Shown piece by piece: positions 11,389 through 24,383 of a DNA stretch of 64,000 nucleotides (positions are counted from its first letter, which is position 1; each line of letters begins with the position of its first letter). This DNA is from a bacterium (GTDB lineage: Bacteria > SZUA-79 > Acidulodesulfobacterales > Acidulodesulfobacteraceae). The DNA lies in the NCBI GenBank assembly GCA_027318865.1, contig DAHVOJ010000002.1, forward strand, positions 16,986 through 80,985. The letters run 5' to 3'. Under the pieces are notes generated by a model, which saw only the letters and a list, made by a program, of their open reading frames with translations, did no database searches and was not told the origin of the DNA. Made by a program: the position numbers and the translations under genes.

Positions 11389-12543
11389 TTATATAAGCTT
11401 TTTCGAAAGCGATTCCGCCTGTTTTTTTGCTTCCAATACGTCTTCTATCGTTTTCAATTCGAACGGCTTATGCTTTTGCATAACCGACTCTACATTTTGG
11501 GCGATTTTGTTAAAAGATATTCTTTTATTCAGAAACGAATTTACAAAAATTTCGTTTGCCTCGCAAAAAACTGCGGGCATGCTTTTTCCTGCTCTCAAAG
11601 ATTGTCTTGCAAGATTTAAAAACGGAAATTTTGAGTTATCCGGATTAAAAAACTCCAGTTTTCCAATTTCGGCAAGGTTCACCGGATTCATAAGTTTATG
11701 CAGCCGGCGCGGATACGACAGCGCATAACCTATTGGACCTTTCATATCGGCGTCTCCCATCTGCGCTATTATCGAACCGTCCATAAACTCTACCATGGAA
11801 TGAACTACCGCCTGAGGATGTATTAAAACGTCTATTTTATTTTCTTCTATATCGAATAAAAAAGAGGCTTCTATTATCTCCAATCCTTTATTTGCAAACG
11901 TCGAAGAATCTATAGTTATCTTTTTTCCCATTTTCCATTTAGGATGGTTTAACGCCATATCGACCGTAATATTTTTAAAATAGTCTTTATCCTTGTCGTA
12001 AAACGGGCCTCCGGACGCCGTGAGTATCAATTTTTTAACGTCGGAGTTAACTCCGCTTCTAAGACACTGAAACAGGGCGGAATGTTCGGAATCGACGGGA
12101 ATTATTTTGGCTTTGCCCGCTTTCGCGGTCCTGTTGAGAATATCTCCCGCCATAACCATAGATTCTTTGTTTGCGAGAGCCAGGTCTTTTCCTGCGGCAA
12201 GACTTTCGTAAGACAGCATAAGACCTGCAGAACCGCTTATAGCGTTTAACACGGTATCGAAAATATCGTCGGAAACAACTTCACATAGGCCTTCTTCTCC
12301 GAAAGTAAATTTCGTCTTAACGCCGTCAACGTTGTTTAATTCGTTTTTCGCTTTAATCGATTCGGCTCTTGAAGAAAGAACGCAATATAAAGGATTAAAC
12401 TGCGTAATCTGTTCCTTTAATTCCGCGGTAAAATGTCCCGCGGCTATGCCTTTTACCGCAAACTTATCCGGATATGCAAGAGCCACTTCTAAAGCATTTC
12501 TGCCTATAGACCCCGTGGAACCGGCAAGAAATATATTACGCAT
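11389..12543 (-). CDS. dxr: 1-deoxy-D-xylulose 5-phosphate reductoisomerase
   Basis: Second enzyme of the MEP isoprenoid pathway (DXP to MEP, NADPH and divalent metal). The nucleotide-binding motif is GSTGSIGRNALEVA (residues 8-21). LANKESMVMAG, the metal site VDSEHSALFQCL, LTASGGPF and DSSTFANKGLEIIEA are all present. At 384 residues it is complete. It is the last gene of rpsB-tsf-pyrH-frr-uppS-cdsA-dxr, a widely conserved arrangement in which UppS and Dxr serve the same lipid carrier supply. Confidence 0.97.
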   Translation of the reverse strand: MRNIFLAGSTGSIGRNALEVALAYPDKFAVKGIAAGHFTAELKEQITQFNPLYCVLSSRAESIKAKNELNNVDGVKTKFTFGEEGLCEVVSDDIFDTVLNAISGSAGLMLSYESLAAGKDLALANKESMVMAGDILNRTAKAGKAKIIPVDSEHSALFQCLRSGVNSDVKKLILTASGGPFYDKDKDYFKNITVDMALNHPKWKMGKKITIDSSTFANKGLEIIEASFLFDIEENKIDVLIHPQAVVHSMVEFMDGSIIAQMGDADMKGPIGYALSYPRRLHKLMNPVNLAEIGKLEFFNPDNSKFPFLNLARQSLRAGKSMPAVFCEANEIFVNSFLNKRISFNKIAQNVESVMQKHKPFELKTIEDVLEAKKQAESLSKKLI

Positions 12544-12583
12544 ATTAATTTAACCCGTCCGTTTCGAAATTATTTTTTCTGGA

Positions 12584-13399
12584 TTAACGCTTTAAATAAT
12601 AGGACGCCGTATAATAAAAAAAAGGGGCGGCAAGTATGAGGCTGTCTATCCTGTCTAAAATACCGCCGTGACCAGGAATCAAATATCCGGAATCTTTTTT
12701 CCCGCCCATTCTTTTGATTAACGATTCGGTTAAGTCCCCGAACATCCCTGCTATAACCGTAACGGACGATAAAATTATAAATGAAACAGCTGTAAATCTT
12801 TTATAATCGTTTATAAAAATTCTAAAAATAAGAGCTATGAGAACCGCCGATAAAAAACCTATTAATGCGCCTTCCACGGTCTTCTTAGGGCTTAGCGAAA
12901 CGATAAGCTTATGCCTGCCGAAATGTCTTCCGCCGTAATACGCAAAAATATCGGACGCCCATACAAGTATAAATAAAAGTAAAAGGAGAAGTCTGCCGCT
13001 GGAAATCGCAAAAATTTTCAGAAGGAAAGATATGAGAAAGCCTGCATAAAGTATAGAAAATAGGTCTATAAATATACTTCTGCCCGAATCGGTTTTAAAG
13101 GAAAGCACGTTTTTGAAAAAAATCAAAAAAACCGATAAAAATAAGATAAATATAAAAGCATCCGGTTTTAGAAAAGCAAATGAAAATGCAGTTAATATAG
13201 CAAGAATTTCCGGCAGTATAAAATATCTATATCCGGATAAATCGAAAATGGAGTATATTTCATAAACGGAAAACGCCGTTATAACGGCGGATACTATAAA
13301 AAATTCGTATATATTCAGCAGGAATACAGATAAGATTATAACAGTTCCAAATATAATGCCGGACATAAATCTTTTAGGGTCAAAATTAGGTTTTTCCAA
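12584..13399 (-). CDS. cdsA: Phosphatidate cytidylyltransferase
   Basis: Makes CDP-diacylglycerol from phosphatidic acid and CTP in the inner membrane. It has about eight hydrophobic segments. The C-terminal CDP-DAG synthase signature is intact: SPKKTVEGALIG, then GDLTESLIKRMGGKKDSG and GHGGILDRIDSL. The reading frame opens with TTG at 13399, overlapping the end of uppS by 14 bases. An ATG at 13366 is the alternative, but the TTG has an AAGG element about 10 bases upstream. Confidence 0.95.
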   Translation of the reverse strand: MEKPNFDPKRFMSGIIFGTVIILSVFLLNIYEFFIVSAVITAFSVYEIYSIFDLSGYRYFILPEILAILTAFSFAFLKPDAFIFILFLSVFLIFFKNVLSFKTDSGRSIFIDLFSILYAGFLISFLLKIFAISSGRLLLLLLFILVWASDIFAYYGGRHFGRHKLIVSLSPKKTVEGALIGFLSAVLIALIFRIFINDYKRFTAVSFIILSSVTVIAGMFGDLTESLIKRMGGKKDSGYLIPGHGGILDRIDSLILAAPFFYYTASYYLKR

Positions 13400-14093
13400 A
13401 TCTTCTTATCCTTTTTTCATAATTTTTTAACGCCGCTATTAAGTTTTTCTTTCTAAAATCAGGCCATAGAGTTTTGGTAAAATAAAGTTCGGCATAGGCG
13501 GTCTGATAAAGCATAAAATTAGAAAGCCTAAGTTCGCCGCTTGTCCTTATGAGAAGATCGGGATCGGGAGTTCCTGCCGTGTATAGATAAGACGAAAAAA
13601 GTTTATCGTTTATATCTGTAAATTCTATCGCGCCTTTTTTTACGTCTTCGGCAATTTTACTTACCGCGTTTAATATTTCTTCCTTCGAGCCGTAACTTAA
13701 CGCAAGCGTTAAAGTTAATTCGCCGCCGTTTTTTGTTTTCTCCGCCGCCTTCGACACGGCAGTTTTCGATTTATCAGGCAATCTTCCGATATCGCCTATA
13801 AAATTAAGCCTGATTTTATTTTTAATAAGATACGGAAGTTCTAATTCGATATATTCGTCAAGAAGTTCCATTAAAGAATCTACTTCGTTTTCCGGTCTCT
13901 GCCAGTTTTCGGAAGAAAAAGCATAAACCGTAAGATATTTGATTTTATATTCTATAACTCCCTCGACAACGGATTTTAAAGATTTTATTCCCTCTATATG
14001 TCCGTAAATTCTGTCTAAATTCCTTTTCTTTGCCCATCTGCCGTTTCCGTCCATAATAACCGCAATGTGGCGGGGGAGATTTTTAAAAGTCAT
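13386..14093 (-). CDS. uppS: Undecaprenyl diphosphate synthase
   Basis: Cis-prenyltransferase that makes the C55 lipid carrier for peptidoglycan and O-antigen. The catalytic region HIAVIMDGNGRWAKKR (residues 9-24) is intact, as are SSENWQRP and the C-terminal LIRTSGELRLSNF. Length 235 is normal. It begins at an ATGA overlap with the frr stop, so it is translationally coupled. Confidence 0.97.
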   Translation of the reverse strand: MTFKNLPRHIAVIMDGNGRWAKKRNLDRIYGHIEGIKSLKSVVEGVIEYKIKYLTVYAFSSENWQRPENEVDSLMELLDEYIELELPYLIKNKIRLNFIGDIGRLPDKSKTAVSKAAEKTKNGGELTLTLALSYGSKEEILNAVSKIAEDVKKGAIEFTDINDKLFSSYLYTAGTPDPDLLIRTSGELRLSNFMLYQTAYAELYFTKTLWPDFRKKNLIAALKNYEKRIRRFGKT

Positions 14094-14653
14094 ACTTCGG
14101 ATATTTCTTTCTCTTTGCGTTTTGTGATTTCGTCTATTTCCCTAATAAAATTATCGGTCAATTCTTGAATTTTTTTCTGGATTTTAAAAGACTGGTCTTC
14201 CGATATTTCTTTAGATTTCTCCGACGACTTTATTTTTTCGTTTGCCAATCTCCTGAAATTTCTCACTTCCTGTTTTATAGATTCGGATAATTTGCCTACC
14301 TGCTTTATGATTTCTTTGCGCCGCTCCTGCGTCAAAGCGGGTATGGCGATACTGATGCTTTTGCCGTCGTTTGAAGGATTTAAAGACGGGTCGTATTTTT
14401 GTATGGCTTTTTCTATTGCCGGAAGCGAACCTGCATCCCACGGATTTATCGTTATCGTCCTGCTGTCCGGAACCGAAATCGAAGCAAGCCTTATTATAGG
14501 GGAAACCGAACCGTAATATTCGACGTTAACCGCATCTATTAGTCCGGTCGATGCCCTTCCCGTCCTTATCCTCGCAAGTTCGCTTTTAAAAGCCGAAACC
14601 GCATGCAACATTTTCGATTTAGTTTCGTTGACAAATTCCGGTTCGTTCATCAT
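14090..14653 (-). CDS. frr: Ribosome recycling factor
   Basis: Splits post-termination ribosomes with EF-G. The 187-residue length and near-L-shaped family signatures fit: ELARIRTGRAST, TINPWDAGSLPAIEKAI, LTQERRKEIIKQV. A GAGGAG site lies six bases before the ATG. It lies between pyrH and uppS, the canonical place. Confidence 0.97.
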   Translation of the reverse strand: MMNEPEFVNETKSKMLHAVSAFKSELARIRTGRASTGLIDAVNVEYYGSVSPIIRLASISVPDSRTITINPWDAGSLPAIEKAIQKYDPSLNPSNDGKSISIAIPALTQERRKEIIKQVGKLSESIKQEVRNFRRLANEKIKSSEKSKEISEDQSFKIQKKIQELTDNFIREIDEITKRKEKEISEV

Positions 14654-14670
14654 ATAAAGCTCCTCGAAAA

Positions 14671-15405
14671 TTAAGAATTAGAATTTGTAATTACCGTACC
14701 TATGGATTCGCCCCTAACGACTTTTAACAGATTGCCTTTGACGAGCAGGTTAAAAACGACTATAGGCAGTTCGTTGTCCATACATAAAGATATAGAAGTA
14801 GAATCCATAACTTTTAAATTTTTGTTTAGAACGTCTATATAAGAAAGTCTTTCAAATTTAACGGCTTCCCTGTTTACGAGAGGGTCTTCGGTATAAACGC
14901 CGTCTATTCTCGTGGCTTTCAGTATGACGTCCGCGTGAATTTCCATAGCCCTTAGAGAAGCGGCGGTATCGGTAGTAAAATATGGATTACCGGTTCCCGC
15001 GGCAAATATAACCACCCTCTTTTTTTCTAAATGGCGCAATGCCCTTCGGCGTATATAAGGTTCGGCAACCTGCTGCATTGCAATAGCCGTCTGCACCCTC
15101 GAAATTACGCCGTTATCCTCCAGGCTTGCCTGAAGGGCAAGAGCGTTTATAACGGTAGCAAGCATACCCATATAATCGCCCTGCGTGCGTTCTATCCCAA
15201 GCCCTTTGGACGAACTGCCGAATCCCCTGAAAATATTGCCGCCGCCTATGACGACCGCAACTTCGGCGCCCTCGGAGGTAACGGATTTTATTTCCTGCGA
15301 TACGAAATTTATAATCGCCGGATCTATTCCGCATTTGCTTCCGCCGGCTAAAGCCTCGCCGCTGACTTTCAGCAGTATTCTTTTATAATTAAGCCCCTGC
15401 ATCAT
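14671..15405 (-). CDS. pyrH: UMP kinase
   Basis: Phosphorylates UMP to UDP; it belongs to the amino-acid-kinase family and is unrelated to adenylate kinase. [42 protein letters not shown] and [17 protein letters not shown] are diagnostic. At 244 residues it is complete. It overlaps the tsf stop; two consecutive ATGs (15405 and 15402) are possible starts. Confidence 0.97.
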   Translation of the reverse strand: MMQGLNYKRILLKVSGEALAGGSKCGIDPAIINFVSQEIKSVTSEGAEVAVVIGGGNIFRGFGSSSKGLGIERTQGDYMGMLATVINALALQASLEDNGVISRVQTAIAMQQVAEPYIRRRALRHLEKKRVVIFAAGTGNPYFTTDTAASLRAMEIHADVILKATRIDGVYTEDPLVNREAVKFERLSYIDVLNKNLKVMDSTSISLCMDNELPIVVFNLLVKGNLLKVVRGESIGTVITNSNS

Positions 15406-16007
15406 TCTCCCAGCTGATAACGGACGAATCTTTTTAAAATAATATTTTCTCCAAGTTTAGCTATATCGTTGTCTATTACGGCAGAAATATTTTTAGACGG
15501 GTCTTTTATGAAAGCCTGTTCGAGCAGACAGACGTCCTGATAATATTTTTCGAGCTTGCCTTCTATTATTTTTTCTTTAACAGCCTGCGGTTTATCCATA
15601 GTTGCAAGCTGTTCCCTGTATATTTCTTTTTCCTTCGCTATAATTTCGGGCTGAACCGCTTCTCTTTTAATATAAAGAGGGTTCGAAGCGGCTATATGCA
15701 TAGCGATATTTTTTGCGAGCTCCTGAAATTCCGCCGTTCTTGCGACAAAATCGGTTTCGCAGTTTATTTCTAAAAGCACTCCTATCCTGCCGCCTGCATG
15801 TATATAGGAATAAATTAAACCTTCTTTCGCTTCCCTGCCTGCTTTCTTCTGAGCTTTTGCAAGTCCTTTTTTTCTAAGGACTTCCACGGCTTTTTCCAAG
15901 TCGCCGCCCGTTTCTACGAGAACGTTTTTACAATCGACGAAACCTGCTCCGGTCATCTGCCGCAGATTTTTTACAAGTCCGGCGCTTATATTCTGTGCAT
16001 TATCCAA
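15402..16007 (-). CDS. tsf: Elongation factor Ts
   Basis: Nucleotide exchange factor for EF-Tu. The N-terminal UBA-like segment [19 protein letters not shown] and the core [22 protein letters not shown] are characteristic. At 201 residues it is the short form with a single core repeat. Translation starts at TTG (16007) with a strong GGGAGG site nine bases upstream; no in-frame ATG competes. Confidence 0.97.
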   Translation of the reverse strand: MDNAQNISAGLVKNLRQMTGAGFVDCKNVLVETGGDLEKAVEVLRKKGLAKAQKKAGREAKEGLIYSYIHAGGRIGVLLEINCETDFVARTAEFQELAKNIAMHIAASNPLYIKREAVQPEIIAKEKEIYREQLATMDKPQAVKEKIIEGKLEKYYQDVCLLEQAFIKDPSKNISAVIDNDIAKLGENIILKRFVRYQLGE

Positions 16008-16045
16008 TTATTTTTTCCTCCCTTCCATCTCTTTTATAATTTGTT

Positions 16046-16867
16046 TTATATGGAAATATCTTCTTCTTCGCCGGCAGTTTCCGCGTTTCCGGCTGAAGCA
16101 GATACCGCTGCGGCAAAAATCTCTTCGGTGATAACTCCTTCCGGTAAAGGCTGTCCTTTCCCTTTGCCCGTCTTTTCTTCGTAAATCTTTCTTCCTTCGA
16201 TAATAGCATCGGACATCGTGCTTAAAATCAGCTTTATGGCTCTTATAGCATCGTCGTTTCCGGGTATTATCCAGTCCACCAATTCCGGGTCCGCATTGGT
16301 ATCGGTAACGCCTATAACCGGAATGCCAAGCCTTTTTGCCTCTTTAGCGGCTATAATTTCATGATGGACGTCCACTATAAAAATAGCATCCGGTATTTTA
16401 TACATATCCCTGAGGCCATTAAGAACTTTCTGGTGTTTAACGATTTCTTTTTCCATCCTTGCCATCTCTTTTTTGGTAAATCTGGAAAATTCTTCCGATT
16501 CTTTTAAGGCTTCGAGTTCTTTTAATCTCTGTATGGAAAGTTTAATAGTGGCAAAGTTGGTAATCATTCCGCCGAGCCATCTTTCGTTTACGTACGGCAT
16601 ACCGCACCTTTTAGATTCTTCCACCACGATAGGATTAGCCTGCTTTTTCGTACCTACGATAAGAATAACCCCTCCTTCTCCGGCTATACTTTCGAGCTTT
16701 TCGTAAGCCGCCGCGATATAAGGCAGGGCTTTTTGAAGATCTATTATATGGACACCGTTTCTCGCCCCGTAGATATATGGCCTCATTTTAGGGTTCCATC
16801 TTTTTGTCTGGTGTCCGAAATGGACGCCTGCTTCCAACAACTGCTTAATTGTAACGTTAAACGGCAT
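16046..16867 (-). CDS. rpsB: 30S ribosomal protein S2
   Basis: Structural protein of the small ribosomal subunit. VTIKQLLEAGVHFGHQTKRWNPKM, the coiled-coil region (about 100-160) and DVHHEIIAAKEAKRLGIPVIGVTDTN are typical. At 273 residues it carries a modest acidic C-terminal tail (ETAGEEEDISI). The ATG has an AAGGAGA site. It is the first gene of the rpsB operon, so the 186-bp gap upstream should hold the promoter and any S2 autoregulatory leader. Confidence 0.97.
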   Translation of the reverse strand: MPFNVTIKQLLEAGVHFGHQTKRWNPKMRPYIYGARNGVHIIDLQKALPYIAAAYEKLESIAGEGGVILIVGTKKQANPIVVEESKRCGMPYVNERWLGGMITNFATIKLSIQRLKELEALKESEEFSRFTKKEMARMEKEIVKHQKVLNGLRDMYKIPDAIFIVDVHHEIIAAKEAKRLGIPVIGVTDTNADPELVDWIIPGNDDAIRAIKLILSTMSDAIIEGRKIYEEKTGKGKGQPLPEGVITEEIFAAAVSASAGNAETAGEEEDISI

Positions 16868-16951
16868 TTTAGTCTCCTTTTGCGCTTTTTTCTCCCCGCC
16901 TATAAAAACACTTCAAGCACAAATTAATAAGCGGGTACGATTTAGTTAAAG

Positions 16952-16976
16952 TTAAATTAAATTAAATTAAATTAAA
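16952..16976. repeat. (TTAAA)5 microsatellite in the rpsB upstream region
   Basis: Five perfect tandem copies of TTAAA, followed by TTTAAA, lie about 85 bases before the rpsB start. The element could affect promoter spacing if copy number varies, but nothing else indicates a function. Confidence 0.8.
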
Positions 16977-17053
16977 TTTAAATCTGCTTTATTTTTCTTT
17001 GAATTAACATATCTTTTTATCATTTTTAGACATTTATTGCAAGAAAAAAATCT

Positions 17054-17755
17054 TCAAAAGAAAATCTTCAAAAGAAAATTTAAAATATTATTATATCCGT
17101 TAACCGGAATCCTTTTTAACTCGAATGAGTTGTCGCCGACTTCTATCCTGCCGCTTGCGGTTGTAAACGCCGCGGTATAACCGGCGTTTTTAACCGCCCT
17201 CATAACGATTGGGTTATAAGCGCCGAAAGGATAAGAAAAAAAATCGACGGGAGCGTTAATAATATGTTCTAAATAAGCTTTCGAAGCGATAAGCTCGCCT
17301 ATTAAAACTCCTTCTTCGAGCCTGTCCAAATAATAATGGTTTATACCGTGCGAACCTATAAAAAACCCGTTTTTAAACATTTCTTTTATTTCGTTTTTAT
17401 TTAGAAAGTTTTCCTTAACCCTTTCTCTTTCGTCGGAAACGACGCTTTTCTTCCCGATGAAACCGCTGCTTACGAATATTATCGAGGAAAAACCGGCAGA
17501 CTTCAGTATCGGATAGGCGTTAAGATAATTATTTTCGTATCCGTCGTCGAACGTTATCAACAAAGGTTTTTTTACCGGCGGTTTATGCCCTTTTATAAAA
17601 GACAAAATTTCTTTGGGATTTACGGTATCGTATCCTAAAAATTTAAGCAGGGATACCTGCCTTTTAAACTGTTCCGGCGTAACGTATAAACCTTTATATA
17701 CGGCGTCTTTTTTAGGATAGTCTATTTTATGATAGTATAGAACGGGGATTTTCAT
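17054..17755 (-). CDS. Polysaccharide deacetylase (NodB homology) family protein
   Basis: A 233-residue carbohydrate esterase family 4-type domain without a signal peptide. Motif 1 is LITFDDGYENNY (about residue 66) with the metal/catalytic Asp pair. Motif 2 is IGSHGINHYYL (about 133), with the SH..H histidines. The remainder, YPFGAYNPIVMRAVKNAGY, is the YPFG motif of this subgroup. Members deacetylate N-acetylated polysaccharide or modify lipid-linked sugars; the substrate cannot be told. A 14-bp tandem duplication (TCTTCAAAAGAAAA twice) overlaps its last codons and stop. Confidence 0.93.
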   Translation of the reverse strand: MKIPVLYYHKIDYPKKDAVYKGLYVTPEQFKRQVSLLKFLGYDTVNPKEILSFIKGHKPPVKKPLLITFDDGYENNYLNAYPILKSAGFSSIIFVSSGFIGKKSVVSDERERVKENFLNKNEIKEMFKNGFFIGSHGINHYYLDRLEEGVLIGELIASKAYLEHIINAPVDFFSYPFGAYNPIVMRAVKNAGYTAAFTTASGRIEVGDNSFELKRIPVNGYNNILNFLLKIFF

Positions 17756-17767
17756 AAGATAAACCCG

Positions 17768-18944
17768 CTAACTTCTGTAAGATGCGTTTATATCGATATA
17801 CCCATAAGTAAGGTTGCACGTTAAAACCGACCTGCTTTTACTTCCGGCTTTCAAATCTATTTTGACATCTATTTCTTTTGGAGATAATACGGTTTCCTCG
17901 ATGCTTTTGCTCAATTTTTCTGAAGCGGTCGAATTTTCCACTATAATTTTTCCGTTTATGTAGATATCTATTCCGCCGCGGTTAAAAGGAACACCTGCTC
18001 TTCCCACCGCCGCCACTATTCTGCCCCAGTTTAAATCTTCCCCCGTTATCATAGTTTTAAACAGAGGAGAATTTGCAACCGTTAAAGCCGCTTTTTTAGC
18101 GCCGGATTCGGTGGAAGCATTCATAACGGTAACATTGATAAGCTTTGTAGCCCCCTCTCCGTCGAGAATTATCATTTTTGCAAGTTCGTAACAAACTTCG
18201 AAAAGAGCTTCTTTTACGATATTATAATTATCGATTCCACGCTTATTGCGAGCCGTTAAATCGATTAACGGCTCGTCCGCCGGGTAAAAAAAAGCGGCTG
18301 TATCGTTTGTGGAAGTATCGCCGTCGACGGTAATCGAATTAAACGATTTTTCGACGCATTCTTTAAACATTGCGTCCGCGGTTTCTTTTTTTAAAGGAAT
18401 GTCCGTAAATATAAACGCAAGCATCGTCGCCATATCAGGCATAATCATACCCGACCCTTTAGCGGCTCCTTCTATTTTATAGTTTGCGCCGCCGAACGAA
18501 ACATTTTTGGAAACAGCCTTAGGAAACGTATCGGTGGTCATAATCGCCATTGTAAAATCGCCGAACCCGTTTTTGCCCGCCGATTTAATTAATCCGGGAA
18601 CGGCGCGTTCTATAAGAGAAACGTTAAGCCTTTCGCCTATTACGCCTGTAGAACATACAAAAACGCCGCTTTCCTCGATACCGGCTTCTTTTGCAACCGA
18701 CCGGACGACTTTCTTTGCATCCGCTATTCCGTACTTGCCGTTGCATGCATTGGCATTTCCCGAGTTTACGATCAACGCCCTTATAATATTCTTAGAATTT
18801 TTCTTAGATATAATTACCGGAGCCGCTTTAACCTTATTGCGCGTAAAAACGGCGCTGACCCTTAGAGGAATTTCGGAAATCATTAATCCTACGTCTAAAC
18901 CTTTATTTTTTTTCAGTCCGCAGGCTTTACCCGAAAATAAGAAA

Positions 18945-18961
<17 letters not shown>
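17768..18961 (-). CDS. argJ: Bifunctional ornithine acetyltransferase / N-acetylglutamate synthase
   Basis: ArgJ recycles the acetyl group from N-acetylornithine to glutamate in arginine synthesis. The autocatalytic cleavage motif is visible as [10 protein letters not shown], where the Thr becomes the nucleophile of the beta chain. [13 protein letters not shown] and [13 protein letters not shown] also fit. The ORF track starts at a TTG at 19015, but the family N terminus ([12 protein letters not shown]) fits the ATG at 18961. This start overlaps the secA stop by 17 bases. The length from there is 397 residues. Confidence 0.95.
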
Positions 18962-21587
<2,626 letters not shown>

Positions 21588-21604
21588 AGTAAATATTCTC
21601 CTTT

Positions 21605-23020
21605 TTATTTTCCCGAAACCCGAATGTTTTCGAACAGTATCGAAGGCGAACCTATCGAACCGAAAAAACGTATATCGTCCGCTATTTTCGATATATCGTT
21701 AAATAACCGCATAATATTTCCGCTGACCACTATTCCTTTAACGGGAAAATCAATTTTTCCGTTTTTGACGTAAAATCCCGATGCCCCCAGAGAAAATTCT
21801 CCGGTATAAGGCTTTGCCATGTGCAAACCCATTAATTCGTTTATATATAAACCTTCTTTAACAGAGCTAATTATGTCGAGAATATTAGTTCCGCCGTTTT
21901 TTATAAAAAAATTTGTGGAGCCGACGTCGGGCGGAAGAGTAAAAGATCGCCCCGCAGAATTTCCGGTCGATTTTACTCCGTACATTTTCGCATATTCTAT
22001 ATCGTAAAGATAGGAATTTATCGTGCCGGACGAACATAAATCTTTTTTCCGCATCTTTACGCCTTCTCTGTCGAATAAATCCGTCAGCGCTCCTCCGTAT
22101 AACAGACCGTCGTCTATTATGTTTAATTTATCCGAAAATACTTTTTCCCCTATTTTACCTTCCAGCAAAGATTTCTTTTTATAAACGCTGTCGGCGTAAA
22201 AGGATTGCTTCAGAATTCCGAGAATTTCGGAAGAAGTATAGTTATCGAACACAATGTTATAATTCCTGCTCGCGACGGTTTTGGCTCCAAGCTGGTCAAC
22301 GCCTTTTTTGGCGGCGTTCATAGCAACTTTTTTAAATTTTAAATCTCCGAAATTATGCGAGAAATCAAAATCGAATCCCGAACCGGTATCTTCGCCGTCG
22401 CGTGATGCCGCCGATAAAAATATCTCGTAAAACGTTTTCCTCGAAGATACGTCGATTCCGTTGGAATTATAAAACCTTTTTGTAATTAGGGTTTCGGAAT
22501 ACGACGGCTTATCTACTTTATATATTTTTTTATCGTAAGAATAAGCGGTTTCTTCCATTTCCAGCAGTAAAGATTTCTTTCTATCTATATCTATATCTTT
22601 GCCGTTGTCAGAATAAATGCCTAATTTTTCCGGAGCATCCGCATCGTTATCGGGATTTTCGCCTTTTTCGGCAAATCCGGCATATTCGTTTGCATCCATA
22701 TATTTTAAAAGGGAATATGCCCCGCCTAACGCGTTTAAAATTTTACTATCTTCCAATCCAAGACAATATGAAAAACTCATTTTCTTTTTGTCTAAAAGCC
22801 TTATATTAAGACCGTTGGTTTCGGCATTTACGTAATTAGATATGCCGCCGTCTTCGGACTCCATTTTTAACACCTTTGAATTAAACATATAAAGCTCGAA
22901 TTTTACGCCTTTCTTTCCGCAATAATCGCTTGCGATCGAAACCGCGGAATCGAAAGACGAATTCCCGTCTCTATCGTAAAGCAAGGCTCCGCCGGACTTT
23001 TTTTTATTTAAAGCCGTCAT
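21605..23020 (-). CDS. pmbA: TldD/PmbA-family metalloprotease (PmbA side)
   Basis: PmbA/TldE partner of TldD, a complex that degrades unfolded peptides and matures some microcins or antibiotic peptides. The 471-residue protein has [20 protein letters not shown] and the C-terminal [21 protein letters not shown], both typical of the family. The zinc HExxxH motif of TldD is absent, as expected for the E/PmbA subunit. No tldD is seen in the window. It lies 17 bp upstream of secA in the direction of transcription. Confidence 0.88.
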   Translation of the reverse strand: MTALNKKKSGGALLYDRDGNSSFDSAVSIASDYCGKKGVKFELYMFNSKVLKMESEDGGISNYVNAETNGLNIRLLDKKKMSFSYCLGLEDSKILNALGGAYSLLKYMDANEYAGFAEKGENPDNDADAPEKLGIYSDNGKDIDIDRKKSLLLEMEETAYSYDKKIYKVDKPSYSETLITKRFYNSNGIDVSSRKTFYEIFLSAASRDGEDTGSGFDFDFSHNFGDLKFKKVAMNAAKKGVDQLGAKTVASRNYNIVFDNYTSSEILGILKQSFYADSVYKKKSLLEGKIGEKVFSDKLNIIDDGLLYGGALTDLFDREGVKMRKKDLCSSGTINSYLYDIEYAKMYGVKSTGNSAGRSFTLPPDVGSTNFFIKNGGTNILDIISSVKEGLYINELMGLHMAKPYTGEFSLGASGFYVKNGKIDFPVKGIVVSGNIMRLFNDISKIADDIRFFGSIGSPSILFENIRVSGK

Positions 23021-23073
23021 ATGTATGTTTTCCTTTTTTAATTTAATTTAGCTGAATTACGAATATTGTTTGT

Positions 23074-23898
23074 CTATTTATTATTTACACGGGATATTAT
23101 ATCCGCGGCAACTTCCTCTATAGATTTCTCGGTAATATCTATGACGTATGCGTTTAATCGGGAGTATATAGACAGCGAATGGGAAAGCTCCTTTTCTATA
23201 GATTCTTTCGACACGTAATCCTGGGAAAGGGGAAGCCCCATTCTCTTTAATCTTTCTTTTCTCAGGTTCGAAATTCTAAGCGGATCGGAGATAAGCCCGA
23301 ATATTTTTCCTTTAGGAACTTCGTAAACCGCTTCGTCGATAACCTGGGAATCTATTATAGGAATATTTGCCGCTTTAAAGCCTCTCTGGGCAAGAAAGAG
23401 ACACAGAGGGGTCTTCGATGTTCTGGAGACTCCCAGTATAAGAGCATCGGCTTCGGAAATTTCGTCTATCCTCTGTCCGTCGTCGTGTTTTACCGCATAT
23501 TCCAGCGCATCGATTCTTTTGAAATATTCGTCGTTGACCCTGTGGATTAATCCCGGCTTTCTTTCGGGGGACAGATTTAGGATATTTGCTAATGAATTTA
23601 ATACCGGACCAATGATATCTATGCTTATTATGCCTTTTTCGGCCGATTCCTGAAGCATAATGTTTCTGAGACCGTCCTTAACAAGCGTAAAAATAACTAA
23701 GGCATTTTTATCGGCGGCTTCCGTAATTATTTCTCTTAATTTTAGTTCCGAGTCGATTAATAAAAACCGCTTGAGCCGGACTTCCGGAATAGAAAACTGA
23801 GATATTGCCGCCCTGGCTACCTTTTCGGCGGTTTCTCCCGTCGAATCCGATACCACGAAAACTTGAAAATCTTTGCTTTTTTCGTTTTTATTATTCAT
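23074..23898 (-). CDS. ppsR: PEP synthase / pyruvate phosphate dikinase regulatory protein (DUF299)
   Basis: Bifunctional Ser/Thr kinase and Pi-dependent phosphorylase that turns PPDK or PEP synthase off and on. FVVSDSTGETAEKVARAA at the N terminus, EYAVKHDDG and the P-loop GVSRTSKTPLCLFLAQ are diagnostic. At 274 residues it is complete. Whether the target is PPDK or PEP synthase cannot be read from the window; neither gene is present. Its presence implies reversible pyruvate/PEP conversion, in keeping with the glycogen genes nearby. Confidence 0.95.
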   Translation of the reverse strand: MNNKNEKSKDFQVFVVSDSTGETAEKVARAAISQFSIPEVRLKRFLLIDSELKLREIITEAADKNALVIFTLVKDGLRNIMLQESAEKGIISIDIIGPVLNSLANILNLSPERKPGLIHRVNDEYFKRIDALEYAVKHDDGQRIDEISEADALILGVSRTSKTPLCLFLAQRGFKAANIPIIDSQVIDEAVYEVPKGKIFGLISDPLRISNLRKERLKRMGLPLSQDYVSKESIEKELSHSLSIYSRLNAYVIDITEKSIEEVAADIISRVNNK

Positions 23899-23925
23899 AG
23901 TTCTGCCCTATATAATATATATTAT

Positions 23926-24297
23926 TTACATATGAGTTTTTAAGCCCATTTTTTTCCACATAAGCATACCGCCCTTCAGATTATAAACATTATTAAAACC
24001 GTGCCTTTTAAGCATGGCACAGGCGGAATAACTTCTTACGCCGCTGCGGCAGACCGCAATTATTTCTTTTTCTTTATGCGGTTCTAATTCTTTAATTTTT
24101 AAAGGTAAAAGTTTTATAGGGATTAATTTCGAATTTTCCAGGTGTCCCAAATTACCGCTATATTCATGCGGGTCCCTTACGTCTATTACAATAGTATTTT
24201 TACCTTCTTTATCTTCCGATAATTTTTTAAAAGCTTCTTCGGGGGTTATCTGACTAACGTCTTTCGAACAGCCTTCCCCTTTAAAAATGTTAAACAT
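23926..24297 (-). CDS. Rhodanese-domain protein
   Basis: A single-domain sulfurtransferase of 123 residues. VIDVRDPHEYSGNLGHLENS and the active-site loop CRSGVRS with the persulfide Cys (about residue 84) are intact. No signal peptide is present. Single-domain rhodaneses pass sulfane sulfur to other proteins, but the partner is not evident from the neighbours (ppsR downstream, a repeat upstream). Confidence 0.93.
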   Translation of the reverse strand: MFNIFKGEGCSKDVSQITPEEAFKKLSEDKEGKNTIVIDVRDPHEYSGNLGHLENSKLIPIKLLPLKIKELEPHKEKEIIAVCRSGVRSYSACAMLKRHGFNNVYNLKGGMLMWKKMGLKTHM

Positions 24298-24383
24298 TGC
24301 TTGGTTCCCCTCTTCTTTATATTTTTATGCAAATTGTATTTATTATAATACATCGTTCAGGTTTTGTCTATATTTTTACAGTT

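Noticed and set aside
16000-16209. 69-aa minus-strand ORF at the end of rpsB
   Set aside because: Out-of-frame shadow of rpsB and the rpsB-tsf gap; Lys/Arg-rich composition comes from the frame shift.
17051-17078. 14-bp tandem repeat as a possible regulatory iteron
   Set aside because: Only two copies and overlapping the deacetylase stop codon; best seen as a local duplication.
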